A DNA stretch of 64,000 nucleotides from an uncultured Collinsella sp. Its GTDB lineage: Bacteria; Actinomycetota; Coriobacteriia; Coriobacteriales; Coriobacteriaceae. The stretch lies in assembly GCA_958415665.1 (NCBI GenBank), contig CATYZK010000004.1, positions 1 to 64,000 on the forward strand, read 5' to 3'. Both the position numbers and the translations under genes were made by a program. The notes below the pieces were generated by a model. It was not told where the DNA came from, did not search any database, and was given only the letters and a program-made list of their open reading frames with translations. Below are positions 27,869 through 38,284 of this stretch, in pieces (the stretch's first letter is position 1; every line of letters begins with the position of its first letter).

Positions 27869-27901
27869 AAAGGCGTCCTTTCATGTAGAGGGCGCCTTTT
27901 T
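27869..27901 (+). terminator. Terminator after rpmB
   Basis: AAAGGCGTCC pairs with GGGCGCCTTTTT around an 11-base loop, ending in T5, about 70 bases past the rpmB stop. Confidence 0.88.
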
Positions 27902-28159
27902 GCACTCATTGGAGACAGACTTACATGAGTGTTTGCAGATGTAAAAGGGATCGTAGCCCAGCTGATATGCCTTGAAGCTTGACCAGCGGTACGCATCGAG
28001 CGAGTCGAGCGCGCCTTTCACAGGATTGAGATGGATATAATCGAGCAACTGGACCGCCTGCGTGTCCGACTCGACCGCGACCCGCGAATAGCGATTATCA
28101 AACAGGCGGCCCGTTCTCCCCGTTTTCCCATTGAAATACTCATGTAAGTCTGTCCCCAA
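27881..28159 (-). pseudogene. Fragment of REP-associated (Y1/IS200-like) transposase
   Basis: Up to 92 codons resembling the C-terminal half of RAYT-type Y1 transposases: TGRLFDNRYSRVAVESD, LLDYIHLNPVKGALDSL and YRWSSFKAY. The N-terminal half with the HUH motif and catalytic Tyr is absent. The frame starts and ends inside the inverted repeats at 27905-27930 and 28138-28163, so it is a decayed internal piece and not an active gene. Family assignment is from recalled motif likeness. Confidence 0.7.
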
Positions 28160-28163
28160 TGAG
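27905..28163. mobile_element. Inverted-repeat-bounded remnant (REPIN/MITE-like)
   Basis: A 26-base repeat containing GACAGACTTACATGAGT at 27905-27930 recurs inverted at 28138-28163 with one mismatch. The 207 bases between hold only the transposase fragment. The layout, two inverted terminal copies around a short core, resembles REP doublets mobilised by RAYT transposases. Confidence 0.65.
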
Positions 28164-28190
28164 CGGCCATGCGAACAGGTGGTTTTAGTT

Positions 28191-28218
28191 AAAACGCTTC
28201 AGTTTATTGAAGCGTTTT
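28191..28218 (+). promoter_or_regulatory. Palindrome upstream of adhE
   Basis: AAAACGCTTCA-GTTTAT-TGAAGCGTTTT is a perfect 11-bp inverted repeat about 45 bases before the adhE -10. It could be an operator of adhE or a weak bidirectional terminator. It does not match the Rex consensus I know (TTGTGA-N6-TCACAA). Confidence 0.5.
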
Positions 28219-28262
28219 AGTGTGCCTTTTACGGGAATCTTACCACTCACCGAATTATTTAT

Positions 28263-28271
28263 TGCTATTAT
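28263..28271 (+). promoter_or_regulatory. Extended -10 promoter of adhE
   Basis: TGCTATTAT, with the start site expected near 28278, about 34 bases before the ATG. No recognisable -35, so an activator or the extended -10 must suffice. Confidence 0.55.
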
Positions 28272-28311
28272 GCAAGGCGTAGGGTAAATCTCCGATCGCA
28301 AGGAGACACAA

Positions 28312-30960
28312 ATGGTGAAAAAGTCACCGGAAAACACTACTCCCGCAATTGTGGACAACGTAGAGGCGCTTGAGGCTAAGCTCGCTCAGATGCGAGAGGC
28401 CCAGGCGCTTTTTGCTACGTACACGCAGGAGCAGGTCGACAAGATCTTCTACGAGGCCGCCATGGCCGCCAACAAGGCTCGTATCCCGTTGGCGAAGATG
28501 GCCATCGAGGAGACCGGCCGCGGCGTTCTTGAGGACAAGGTCATCAAGAACCACTACGCCGCAGAGTACATCTACAACGCTTACAAGAACACCAAGACCT
28601 GTGGTGTCCTGGAGCGCGACGAGGCCTACGGCATCACCAAGATCGCCGAGCCCATCGGCATCGTGGGCGCCGTCATCCCGACGACCAACCCCACCTCCAC
28701 CGCGATCTTCAAGACGCTGATCAGCCTGAAGACCCGCAACGGCATCATCATCTCCCCGCACCCGGCAGCCGCCAAGTGCACTATCGCCGCCGCCAAGCTC
28801 GTGCTTGACGCCGCCGTCAAGGCTGGCGCCCCCGAGGGCATCATCGGCTGGGTCGATGTCCCCTCCATCGAGCTGACCAACATGGTCATGCGCGACGTCG
28901 ACATCATCCTCGCCACCGGTGGCCCGGGCATGGTCAAGGCCGCTTACTCCTCGGGCAAGCCTGCCCTGGGCGTTGGCGCCGGTAACACCCCGGTCATCAT
29001 CGACGACACTGCCGACGTGCTGCTCGCCGTCAACTCCATCATCCACTCCAAGACCTTCGACAACGGCATGATCTGCGCTTCCGAGCAGTCCGTGACCGTC
29101 ATCGACACCATCTATGACCAGGTTAAGGCCGAGTTCCAGAAGCGCGGCTGCTACTTCGTCAAGCAGGGTGCTGAGATGGAGGCCCTGCGTGCCGCCATGT
29201 TCAAGAACGGCGCCCTCGATCACCGCATCCCCGGCATGGCTGCCGCCAAGATCGCCGAGCTCGCCGGCATCGAGGTTCCCGCCAAGACCAAGATCCTGAT
29301 CGCCGAGGTCACCTCCACCGACCCCGCCAAGGAAGAGTTCTCCCACGAGAAGCTCTCCCCGGTCCTGGCCATGTATCACGCCAAGGACTTCCAGGAGGCC
29401 GTCGACAAGGCCGAGCACCTGGTGCTCGCCGGTGGCCCGGGCCACACCGCCTCTCTGTATGTGCACCCCGCCCAGGCCGAGAAGATCAGCCTGTTCGAGC
29501 ACGTCATGAAGGCCTGCCGTATCGTCATCAACACCCCGTCCTCGCACGGCGGCATCGGTGACCTGTACAACTTTGGCATGAAGCCGTCTCTGACCCTGGG
29601 CTGCGGCTCCTGGGGCGGCAACTCCGTCTCCGAGAACGTTGGGGTGAAGCACTTGATCAACGTTAAGACTGTGGCCGAGCGCCGTGAGAACATGCTGTGG
29701 TTCCGCGCTCCCGAGAAGGTCTACTTCAAGAAGGGTTCCACGCCCGTCGCTCTCGACGAGCTCGGCACCGTCATGGGCAAGAAGCGCGCCTTCATCGTCA
29801 CCGACCAGTTCCTCTTCAAGAATGGCAACACCCGCGCCATCGAGGCCAAGCTCGACGAGATGGGCATCGCCCACGACTGCTTCTACGACGTCGAGCCCGA
29901 TCCGTCGCTGCAGTGCGCACGTCGCGGCGCCAAGCAGATGGCTCTCTTTGAGCCGGACGTCATCATCGCCGTCGGCGGTGGCTCCGCTATGGACGCCGGC
30001 AAGATCATGTGGATGATGTACGAGCACCCCGAGTGCAAGTTTGAGGACATGGCCATGGACTTCATGGACATCCGCAAGCGTATCTTCACCTTCCCCGAGA
30101 TGGGCAAGAAGGCCTACTTCGTCGCCGTCCCGACCTCCTCGGGTACCGGCTCCGAGTGCACGCCGTTCGCCATCATCACCGACAAGGAGACCGGCATCAA
30201 GTGGCCGCTCGCCGACTACGCGCTGCTCCCCAACATGGCTATCGTCGACGCCGACAACTGCATGACCGCCCCGCGCGGCCTGACCGCTGCCTCCGGCATC
30301 GACGTCATGACCCACGCCATCGAGTCCTACGTCTCCATCATGGCTTCCGACTACACCAAGGGCCTCTCCGAGCGTGCTGCCAAGCTCGTCTTTGAGAACC
30401 TGCCCTCCAGCTTCGAGAACGGCGCCAAGGACCCGCACGCCCGCGAGGAGATGCACAACGCCTCCTGCATGGCCGGTATGGCCTTCGCCAACGCCTTCCT
30501 GGGCCTCAACCACTCCATGGCTCACAAGCTCGGCGCTTTCCATCACCTGCCCCACGGCATCGCCAACGCTGTCATCCTGACCCGCGTCATGCGCTATAAC
30601 GCCGCCGAGGCCCCCGTCAAGATGGGCACCTTCTCCCAGTATCCTTACCCCAACGCGCTGCACAACTACGCCGAGATGGCCAAGTACTGCGGCATCGAGG
30701 GCAAGGACGACAAGGAGACCTTCGAAAACTTCATCACGAAGCTCGAGGAGCTCAAGGACTTCATCGGCGTCAAGAAGACCATCGCCGACTACGGTGTCGA
30801 CGAGCAGTACTTCCTCGACACGCTCGACGAGATGACCGAGCAGGCATTCAACGACCAGTGCACCGGCGCTAACCCGCGCTACCCGCTCATGAGCGAGATC
30901 AAGGAGCTCTATCTGGACGCCTACTACGGCCGCGAGCCCCAGGACTACGCCGTCTGCTAG
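28312..30960 (+). CDS. adhE: Bifunctional acetaldehyde/alcohol dehydrogenase AdhE
   Basis: An 882-residue fusion that reduces acetyl-CoA to acetaldehyde and then ethanol, reoxidising two NADH. The N-terminal half is a CoA-acylating aldehyde dehydrogenase with the catalytic Cys in DNGMICASEQS. The C-terminal half is an iron-dependent alcohol dehydrogenase (GGGSAMDAGKIMW, MTHAIESYVS) with metal-ligand histidines in LNHSMAHKLGAFHHLPHG. Length is typical of spirosome-forming AdhE. AAGGAG lies six bases before the ATG. The strong C-rich codon bias and optimal start suggest high expression. It stands alone between two terminator-like hairpins. Confidence 0.97.
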   Translation: MVKKSPENTTPAIVDNVEALEAKLAQMREAQALFATYTQEQVDKIFYEAAMAANKARIPLAKMAIEETGRGVLEDKVIKNHYAAEYIYNAYKNTKTCGVLERDEAYGITKIAEPIGIVGAVIPTTNPTSTAIFKTLISLKTRNGIIISPHPAAAKCTIAAAKLVLDAAVKAGAPEGIIGWVDVPSIELTNMVMRDVDIILATGGPGMVKAAYSSGKPALGVGAGNTPVIIDDTADVLLAVNSIIHSKTFDNGMICASEQSVTVIDTIYDQVKAEFQKRGCYFVKQGAEMEALRAAMFKNGALDHRIPGMAAAKIAELAGIEVPAKTKILIAEVTSTDPAKEEFSHEKLSPVLAMYHAKDFQEAVDKAEHLVLAGGPGHTASLYVHPAQAEKISLFEHVMKACRIVINTPSSHGGIGDLYNFGMKPSLTLGCGSWGGNSVSENVGVKHLINVKTVAERRENMLWFRAPEKVYFKKGSTPVALDELGTVMGKKRAFIVTDQFLFKNGNTRAIEAKLDEMGIAHDCFYDVEPDPSLQCARRGAKQMALFEPDVIIAVGGGSAMDAGKIMWMMYEHPECKFEDMAMDFMDIRKRIFTFPEMGKKAYFVAVPTSSGTGSECTPFAIITDKETGIKWPLADYALLPNMAIVDADNCMTAPRGLTAASGIDVMTHAIESYVSIMASDYTKGLSERAAKLVFENLPSSFENGAKDPHAREEMHNASCMAGMAFANAFLGLNHSMAHKLGAFHHLPHGIANAVILTRVMRYNAAEAPVKMGTFSQYPYPNALHNYAEMAKYCGIEGKDDKETFENFITKLEELKDFIGVKKTIADYGVDEQYFLDTLDEMTEQAFNDQCTGANPRYPLMSEIKELYLDAYYGREPQDYAVC

Positions 30961-30977
30961 TTTTAGCACGGTTTTTA

Positions 30978-31016
30978 ACGGCGGGGGTGCACGGGTGTTT
31001 CACACACCCCCGCCGT
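30978..31016 (+). terminator. Hairpin after adhE
   Basis: ACGGCGGGGGTG and CACCCCCGCCGT form a 12-bp GC stem 18 bases past the adhE stop. No T run follows, so it may stabilise the 3' end or act with Rho. Confidence 0.65.
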
Positions 31017-31048
31017 CGCTTCTATCGCATCGTTGAAAGGATGCAACC

Positions 31049-31813
31049 ATGCTGCTACCCGATTCCAAGACCGAGCTCGTCCGCCGTGGCAACAAGGTCG
31101 TTTACGACCTGGGCGACAAGATCGTCAAGGTCTTCAACGAGACCAAGCCTGTCTCCGACGTGTTCAACGAGGCTTTGAATCTTGCCCGCATCAATGAGTG
31201 CGGCATCCGCAGCCCCAAGGCTCTCGAGGTTTCCCAGCTCGAGAACGCCAACGGCTGGGCGCTTGTGACCGAGAAGGTCCCGGGCACCACCCTTGCCGAG
31301 AAGATGACTGCTGAGCCCCAGCGCTTCGGTGAGTACCTCGAGATGTTCGTCGACCTCCAGATCGAGATCCACGGCTACACCTCCCCGCTGCTCAACCGTC
31401 AGCGCGACAAGTTCGCCCGCATGATCGACAGCCTGGATCAGCTCAATGCCACCACGCGCTACAACCTTCAGGAGCGCCTGGACGGTATGACCAAGGAGTT
31501 CAAGGTCTGCCACGGCGACTTCAACCCCTCCAACGTCATCGTTGGCGACGACGGTCAGCTCTACGTCTGCGACTGGGCACACGCCACCCAGGGCTCCCCT
31601 GCCGCCGACGTTGCAACCACCTACCTGCTCTTTGCCCTCAACAGCAAGGACCAGGCCGAGGCCTACCTGGAGCTCTACTGCGACCGCGCCGACATGCCCA
31701 TGCAGGTCGTGCGTCAGTGGACGAGCATCGTCGCCGCTTCCGAGCTCGCTCGTAAGCGCAACGTGAACGATGAGTTCCTTAAGAACTGGATCGACGTCGT
31801 CGATTATCAGTAA
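31049..31813 (+). CDS. Aminoglycoside-phosphotransferase-fold protein
   Basis: A 254-residue kinase-like protein. The catalytic loop CHGDFNPSNVIV (HGD-x4-N) is near residue 155 and the metal-binding CDWAHATQGSPAADVA about 20 residues later. The N-lobe has KIVKVFNE as a probable ATP-contacting lysine segment. The order matches the APH/choline-kinase superfamily. The substrate cannot be deduced; small-molecule phosphorylation is as likely as drug resistance, which I do not claim. AAAGGA precedes the ATG. It lies 88 bases downstream of adhE in the same direction. Confidence 0.8.
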   Translation: MLLPDSKTELVRRGNKVVYDLGDKIVKVFNETKPVSDVFNEALNLARINECGIRSPKALEVSQLENANGWALVTEKVPGTTLAEKMTAEPQRFGEYLEMFVDLQIEIHGYTSPLLNRQRDKFARMIDSLDQLNATTRYNLQERLDGMTKEFKVCHGDFNPSNVIVGDDGQLYVCDWAHATQGSPAADVATTYLLFALNSKDQAEAYLELYCDRADMPMQVVRQWTSIVAASELARKRNVNDEFLKNWIDVVDYQ

Positions 31814-31844
31814 TATCTGAGCGATTTATTCGCATCGGAGGCAC

Positions 31845-31889
31845 AAAGGAAAACCCCGCAGCTCGTTTGGGCTGTGGGGTTTTCCTTTT
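31845..31889 (+). terminator. Terminator after the kinase-like gene
   Basis: A 17-bp stem, AAAGGAAAACCCCGCAG with its complement, ending in CCTTTT. A-rich on the left and T-rich on the right, so it can act on both strands. Confidence 0.9.
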
Positions 31890-31911
31890 AGGATTCGAAT
31901 ATATTGATGAG

Positions 31912-31958
31912 CAAAAGAACGGTCCCGTATCTCCCCTGTTTGGAGAAATGCGGGACCG
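31912..31958 (-). terminator. Terminator after proS
   Basis: On the minus strand CGGTCCCG-x-TCTCC pairs with GGAGA-x-CGGGACCG and is followed by TTCTTTTG, about 33 bases past the proS stop. It ends the pyrH-to-proS operon. Confidence 0.85.
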
Positions 31959-31990
31959 CCCCGAAATACAGCTATCGGCGATGCCGTCGA

Positions 31991-33712
<1,722 letters not shown>

Positions 33713-34795
33713 TTATTTCTCCTCAATAAGCTTGTCGACCTCGGCCATAAGCGCGTCGACAATTTGATCCTCAGCTACTTTACCAATGATCTGGCCATGC
33801 GAAAAGAGCAGGCCCTGACCTCGTCCGCAGGCAACGCCCAAGTCGGCATCAGATGCCTCGCCGGGGCCGTTTACGGCACATCCCATGACGGCAATCGAAA
33901 GCGGTGCGGAGTAGTTTTTAAGCCGCTCAGTGACTTCCTCGGCGATGGGAATCAGGTTGACCTGGCAGCGTGCACACGTGGGACACGAAACGATCTCGGG
34001 ACCACGACGACGCAATCCCAGCGACTGCAGAATTCCCCAGGCAACCGGCGGCTCCTCGACCGGATCGGCCGTGAGCGAGACGCGCATGGTGTCACCGATG
34101 CCCTCGGACAGCAGAATGCCAAGACCCACGGAGCTCTTGATGGTGCCCTGCAGCTTGGTACCTGCCTCGGTCACACCAAGATGAAGCGGAACGTGGGGAA
34201 TCTCACGCGACAGCGCGCGATAGGTATCGAGCGTCGTTTGCACGCTATGGGCCTTGGCAGAAAGCACAATGTTGGTAAAGCCACGGTCCTCAAAGTGCCT
34301 GACGAAGCGCTCACTCGACATCACGAGTTTTTCGGGCTGCGTGAGGTCGTCGCGCTCGGCAATATCCCGCTCAAGCGAACCGGCATTGACGCCGATACGA
34401 ATTGCACAACCCGCGGCACCCGCGGCATCAATCACCGCGTCAACCTTCGCCCAATCGCCGATATTGCCAGGATTGATGCGCAGCTTGGCAGCACTGGCCT
34501 CAACGGCGCCAATGGCGAGCTTATGGTTAAAGTGAATGTCCGCGACAATCGGCACCGGAGACTCGGCGCAGATGGTACGGAAGCCCTCAAGCGCGGCCTC
34601 GGTGGGCACGCTCACGCGCACGATATCGCAGCCCGCCTGCGCCAACGCGCGCACCTGCGCAAGCGTCGCCTGGGCATCGGCGGTATCGGTGCAGGTCATG
34701 GACTGAACCACGACCGGCGCGCCGCCACCGATCTGCACGTCGCCCACATGCACGGGGCGCGTCAGCTCGCGCGGAAAAGAATGGGATAGAGACAA
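33713..34795 (-). CDS. ispG: 4-hydroxy-3-methylbut-2-enyl diphosphate synthase
   Basis: A 360-residue 4Fe-4S enzyme (GcpE) of the MEP pathway that reductively opens methylerythritol cyclodiphosphate. The TIM barrel carries VVQSMTCTDT, and the cluster cysteines are C-terminal (SCPTCARC and GCAVNGPGEA). The start is a TTG with GGGGAG eight bases upstream; the longer frame to 34882 is unsupported. It works with dxr four genes away, so two MEP-pathway steps share this operon. Confidence 0.94.
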   Translation of the reverse strand: MSLSHSFPRELTRPVHVGDVQIGGGAPVVVQSMTCTDTADAQATLAQVRALAQAGCDIVRVSVPTEAALEGFRTICAESPVPIVADIHFNHKLAIGAVEASAAKLRINPGNIGDWAKVDAVIDAAGAAGCAIRIGVNAGSLERDIAERDDLTQPEKLVMSSERFVRHFEDRGFTNIVLSAKAHSVQTTLDTYRALSREIPHVPLHLGVTEAGTKLQGTIKSSVGLGILLSEGIGDTMRVSLTADPVEEPPVAWGILQSLGLRRRGPEIVSCPTCARCQVNLIPIAEEVTERLKNYSAPLSIAVMGCAVNGPGEASDADLGVACGRGQGLLFSHGQIIGKVAEDQIVDALMAEVDKLIEEK

Positions 34796-34808
34796 TCCAA
34801 ACACTCCC

Positions 34809-36170
34809 CTACAGAATAAATCGAAGGATGTCGGAACGAAGCATATAGACAAACAGCAGTGCGAAGAGTGCGATGCCCACATAGCTCACAATCGTCTGGA
34901 CCTTGAGCGGCAGCTCGCGGCCAGCAATCTTTTGAATGGTCTCGATGACCAGCTTGCCGCCGTCGAGCGGCGGGATAGGCAACAAGTTCATAAAGCCCAG
35001 CGAGAACGAGATGAGCGCGGCAAACGACAAGAACGTGATGGGACCGGCAGCAGCTGCCTGCGAAGACATGACGCTAATACCCACGATCGAGGAGGATTGA
35101 TCGAGGATCTCCATCGTATGCTGCGGTTGGAGCAGGCGTAGCACGCCCTCAGCCGTCTGCGCAACATAGGAGAAGGAGAGGCGCGCCGAGGTGATGGGAT
35201 CCAAACGAACCACCTGCGTAGAGGCATAAACGCCCAGGCGTTCGTTCTCTTTGAGTGCGACCGAGGTCGAGCACTGCTTGCCATCGCGCTCATACTCAAT
35301 GGCAATATCGTCCTTACCGGCGGCCTTGCCGATGGCATCGTAGACATCCATCCAAGTGGAACATGAGACACCGTCAACCGAAAGGATCGCATCACCGGCC
35401 TCGATACCCGCCTTGGCGGCAATAGACCCCTCGTCAACCTGACCGATCACGTTGGTATCCATCGGCACAGTGACACCCGCAATGGAATAGATGCTCATAA
35501 GGAGCAAAAAACCCGTCAAGATATTGACGATAATGCCCGCGAGCAGCATAAAGGCGCGCTTGAGAAAGCCTTGGCCAAGATAGGTGTGCGAGCGCTCTTG
35601 CGCAAGGAACTCGGCCTCGCCGCACGGCAGCTCCCACACATCGCCCTCGGCAGTCGCATTTCCGCGATCGAAACGGCGACCATCAAAGGTGGTATAGCCT
35701 GCAGTATCTCGCGGCAACGTCTGATATTTGGTGGGATAGTAGCTCGGCGAGGGCTTCTCCCCTTCCTCATACCAGGGTGCGATGGAGCCCCAGCCCAGCA
35801 AAAGGGCGCATGCCTCGAGCACATCCCCCTCGGAAAGCTCGAGCTCGACAGCAAGGTCGACCACGGTCACGCGACCATGACGATAGATAGCCGCGAGCAC
35901 GCGATCGGCGCACGAGACATCGGTCGGGTCCATACCGCAGATGGCGGCATACCCACCCAACAGCAGCGGGGTCACGCCAAACTTGGTTCCAATGCGACGC
36001 GACGTGTAATGGATGTCAAAGCGACACGGCAGGCCCAAAAAGAACTCGGTCACGCGGACGCCGCAGGCACGCGCCGCCAAAAAGTGGCCGCCCTCATGCA
36101 AAAACACGAGGACGGAAAGCATCAGAAGGCCCCAAAAGACCGATGAGAGAAAGCTCAAAACGGTATCCAT
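34809..36170 (-). CDS. rseP: RseP-type site-2 protease with a winged-helix-like insertion
   Basis: A 453-residue M50 intramembrane protease. The zinc site HEGGH is at residues 25-29 in the first membrane helix and the third ligand motif PIPPLDGGKL is near the C terminus. A PDZ domain covers about 240-310. The segment between the re-entrant loop (LLLGGYAAICGMD) and the second helix (RAFMLLAGIIVNILTGFLLL) is about 115 residues, roughly twice the norm. Residues 84-133 read like a winged helix-turn-helix. It sits between dxr and ispG. The ribosome binding site is distant from ATG 36170. Confidence 0.88.
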   Translation of the reverse strand: MDTVLSFLSSVFWGLLMLSVLVFLHEGGHFLAARACGVRVTEFFLGLPCRFDIHYTSRRIGTKFGVTPLLLGGYAAICGMDPTDVSCADRVLAAIYRHGRVTVVDLAVELELSEGDVLEACALLLGWGSIAPWYEEGEKPSPSYYPTKYQTLPRDTAGYTTFDGRRFDRGNATAEGDVWELPCGEAEFLAQERSHTYLGQGFLKRAFMLLAGIIVNILTGFLLLMSIYSIAGVTVPMDTNVIGQVDEGSIAAKAGIEAGDAILSVDGVSCSTWMDVYDAIGKAAGKDDIAIEYERDGKQCSTSVALKENERLGVYASTQVVRLDPITSARLSFSYVAQTAEGVLRLLQPQHTMEILDQSSSIVGISVMSSQAAAAGPITFLSFAALISFSLGFMNLLPIPPLDGGKLVIETIQKIAGRELPLKVQTIVSYVGIALFALLFVYMLRSDILRFIL

Positions 36171-36195
36171 AAAACGAAAAAGCAATCCTTATGGG

Positions 36196-37383
36196 TTAGG
36201 AACGGGTTGCAGCGAGAACCTGTGCAGCCTTTGCGCGCGCCCAGGAATCGATTTCGCGGAGCTGCTCAAACGAAGCGACCGCCTGCGTATCGTGGGCATC
36301 CATGCAGGACTCCACAATGCGGTCGATATCGGTAAAGCTACAGGCATCGTGCAGGAAGGCATCGACGGCGACCTCGTTGGCGGCATTAAGAACGCACGGC
36401 ATGGTGCCGCCCGTCTTACCGGCGCGCTCGGCCAATGCAAGGCAGCGGAAGGTATCCATGTCGGCAGCATCAAAGGTGAGCTGGCCCAGCTCGCGGAAGT
36501 CGATACGCGGAGCCGGCGTATCCCAGCGCTCGGGATACGAGAAGGCAAACTGGATGGGAATACGCATGTCGGAAGCACCGAGATGCGCCATCACGGAGCC
36601 ATCGGCGAACTCGACCATGGAGTGAATCTTGGACTGACGCTGCACGACGACGTTGATAAAGTCGAGATCGCAGTCGAACAGATGCATAGCCTCGATACGC
36701 TCCAGACCCTTGTTCATAAGGGTGGCGGAGTCGATAGTGATCTTGGCGCCCATAGCCCAGGTGGGATGCGCCAGGGCATCGGCACGCGTCACGCGATCGA
36801 GCTCGTCACGCGTGCGGCCAAAGAACGGGCCACCCGAACAGGTGAGCCAAATGCAGTGGGCCTCGCGCGGGTTCTCCCCCAGATAGCACTGGTAGATGGC
36901 GGAGTGCTCGGAGTCGACCGGGATCAGCTGGCCCGGCTTTGCCAGAGGCATAAGCAGATCGCCGCCGACGACGAGTGACTCTTTGTTGGCCAGAGCAAGG
37001 CGCTTGTTCGAGGTCAGGGCTGCATGGCTCGCCTCGAGACCCGCCGCCCCCACAATGGCAACAAGCACGCAGTCGACATCATCGCGACATGCAAGCTCGC
37101 AGACCGCCTGCGCACCAACGCCGAGCTCGGTGCCCGCAGGCAACTCCTGCAGCACGGCGTCTTCACCATGAGCGGCATCGGCCACGGCAACCGCCGGAAC
37201 CGAGAACTCACGGGCAGCCGCAACAAGCTCGGAAGTGCTGGAGTTGACGGACAGCGCCGTCACCTGCAGGCGATCGGCATGCTGACGGCACACGTCGAGC
37301 GCCTGGGTGCCGATAGAGCCCGTACAACCCAGGATGGCAACGCGAAGGCGTCCATCGGGGCCATACGTCGTCTGGAAGGACAT
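36196..37383 (-). CDS. dxr: 1-deoxy-D-xylulose 5-phosphate reductoisomerase
   Basis: A 395-residue NADPH-dependent enzyme of the MEP pathway. The N-terminal Rossmann motif is LGCTGSIGTQALDV. The substrate-binding and metal-binding segments are VDSEHSAIYQ and SCSGGPF-like LTCSGGPFFG. The ATG overlaps the cdsA stop by one base (TAATG). dxr lies between cdsA and rseP, the standard Gram-positive order. Confidence 0.96.
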   Translation of the reverse strand: MSFQTTYGPDGRLRVAILGCTGSIGTQALDVCRQHADRLQVTALSVNSSTSELVAAAREFSVPAVAVADAAHGEDAVLQELPAGTELGVGAQAVCELACRDDVDCVLVAIVGAAGLEASHAALTSNKRLALANKESLVVGGDLLMPLAKPGQLIPVDSEHSAIYQCYLGENPREAHCIWLTCSGGPFFGRTRDELDRVTRADALAHPTWAMGAKITIDSATLMNKGLERIEAMHLFDCDLDFINVVVQRQSKIHSMVEFADGSVMAHLGASDMRIPIQFAFSYPERWDTPAPRIDFRELGQLTFDAADMDTFRCLALAERAGKTGGTMPCVLNAANEVAVDAFLHDACSFTDIDRIVESCMDAHDTQAVASFEQLREIDSWARAKAAQVLAATRS

Positions 37384-38282
37384 TACAGCACGCCTCCGAT
37401 CATCAGCAACAGCTGCGCGGTAATGCAGCCAAAGATAAGCGAGTCGCTACGGTCGAGCATGCCGCCATGGCCCGGGATAAGGTTGCCGGAATCCTTGACG
37501 CCCACGCCACGCTTGATGCGCGACTCGATGAGGTCGCCGATAACGCCCAGAATGGACACAACCACGCCGCACAGCAGCGCATAGGGCAGGCTGAGCTTGT
37601 AGAAGTGCGTCGCCCACAGGATGAGCCAAATCAAAACCGAGCCCAGGATGCCGCCGACAAACCCCTCCCAGCTCTTTTTGGGAGAAATCTTGGGAACCAT
37701 CTTGTGCTTGCCGATACGGCTGCCCACGATGTAGGCAAACGAATCGGAGACCCAAAGGGACGCGCAAACGCCCACTGAAAGCAGGGCACCGGCAAAACCG
37801 GGCACGGCATCGCGCAGCAGCACGATAGCCGACAGCATAAAGCCAGTGTAGATGGGACCCATGAGCGTCACGGCCACATCAGAGATGCGGGTACGCGGCG
37901 ACCAGACATACCAAATGCCCACAGCGAGCATCAAGGCAAAAAGCAGGGCATTCAGCAACATCGAATCGCCCAACGCCGACAGCGGAAAGAGTACGGCGGC
38001 AGCGATACCCATGCGCTCGTTAGCCATCTTGCCATCGAGCCTTGTCATACGGAAAAACTCATAGCAGCACAGACCGCTCATGACAGAAACAAAGATGGCC
38101 GTGGGCACGATACCCAAAACCAGGCACAGGATAAAGACAACGGCGTAGACGATACCGGCGGCGGCACGGGTAATAAAGCCCGCCAGCCACGAACCGGTGC
38201 CGCTCTTCGCTGCAGGCGCTCCCGCAGTGGCAGCCTTACGCTCAGGCGTCTTGGGAGCAGTTGCCTTGGGACGATCGGACAC
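37383..38282 (-). CDS. cdsA: Phosphatidate cytidylyltransferase
   Basis: A 299-residue membrane enzyme making CDP-diacylglycerol from phosphatidic acid and CTP. After a Lys/Ala/Pro-rich cytoplasmic leader of about 35 residues there are seven or eight hydrophobic segments. The family signature SDSFAYIVGSRIGKHKMVPKISPKKSWEG is spread over residues 185-215. The GTG start has GGAGG seven bases upstream. Confidence 0.95.
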   Translation of the reverse strand: MSDRPKATAPKTPERKAATAGAPAAKSGTGSWLAGFITRAAAGIVYAVVFILCLVLGIVPTAIFVSVMSGLCCYEFFRMTRLDGKMANERMGIAAAVLFPLSALGDSMLLNALLFALMLAVGIWYVWSPRTRISDVAVTLMGPIYTGFMLSAIVLLRDAVPGFAGALLSVGVCASLWVSDSFAYIVGSRIGKHKMVPKISPKKSWEGFVGGILGSVLIWLILWATHFYKLSLPYALLCGVVVSILGVIGDLIESRIKRGVGVKDSGNLIPGHGGMLDRSDSLIFGCITAQLLLMIGGVL

Positions 38283-38284
38283 GA

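Noticed and set aside
28165..28311. Rex binding site before adhE
   Set aside because: No TTGTGA-N6-TCACAA-like sequence was found; the palindrome present differs in sequence and spacing.
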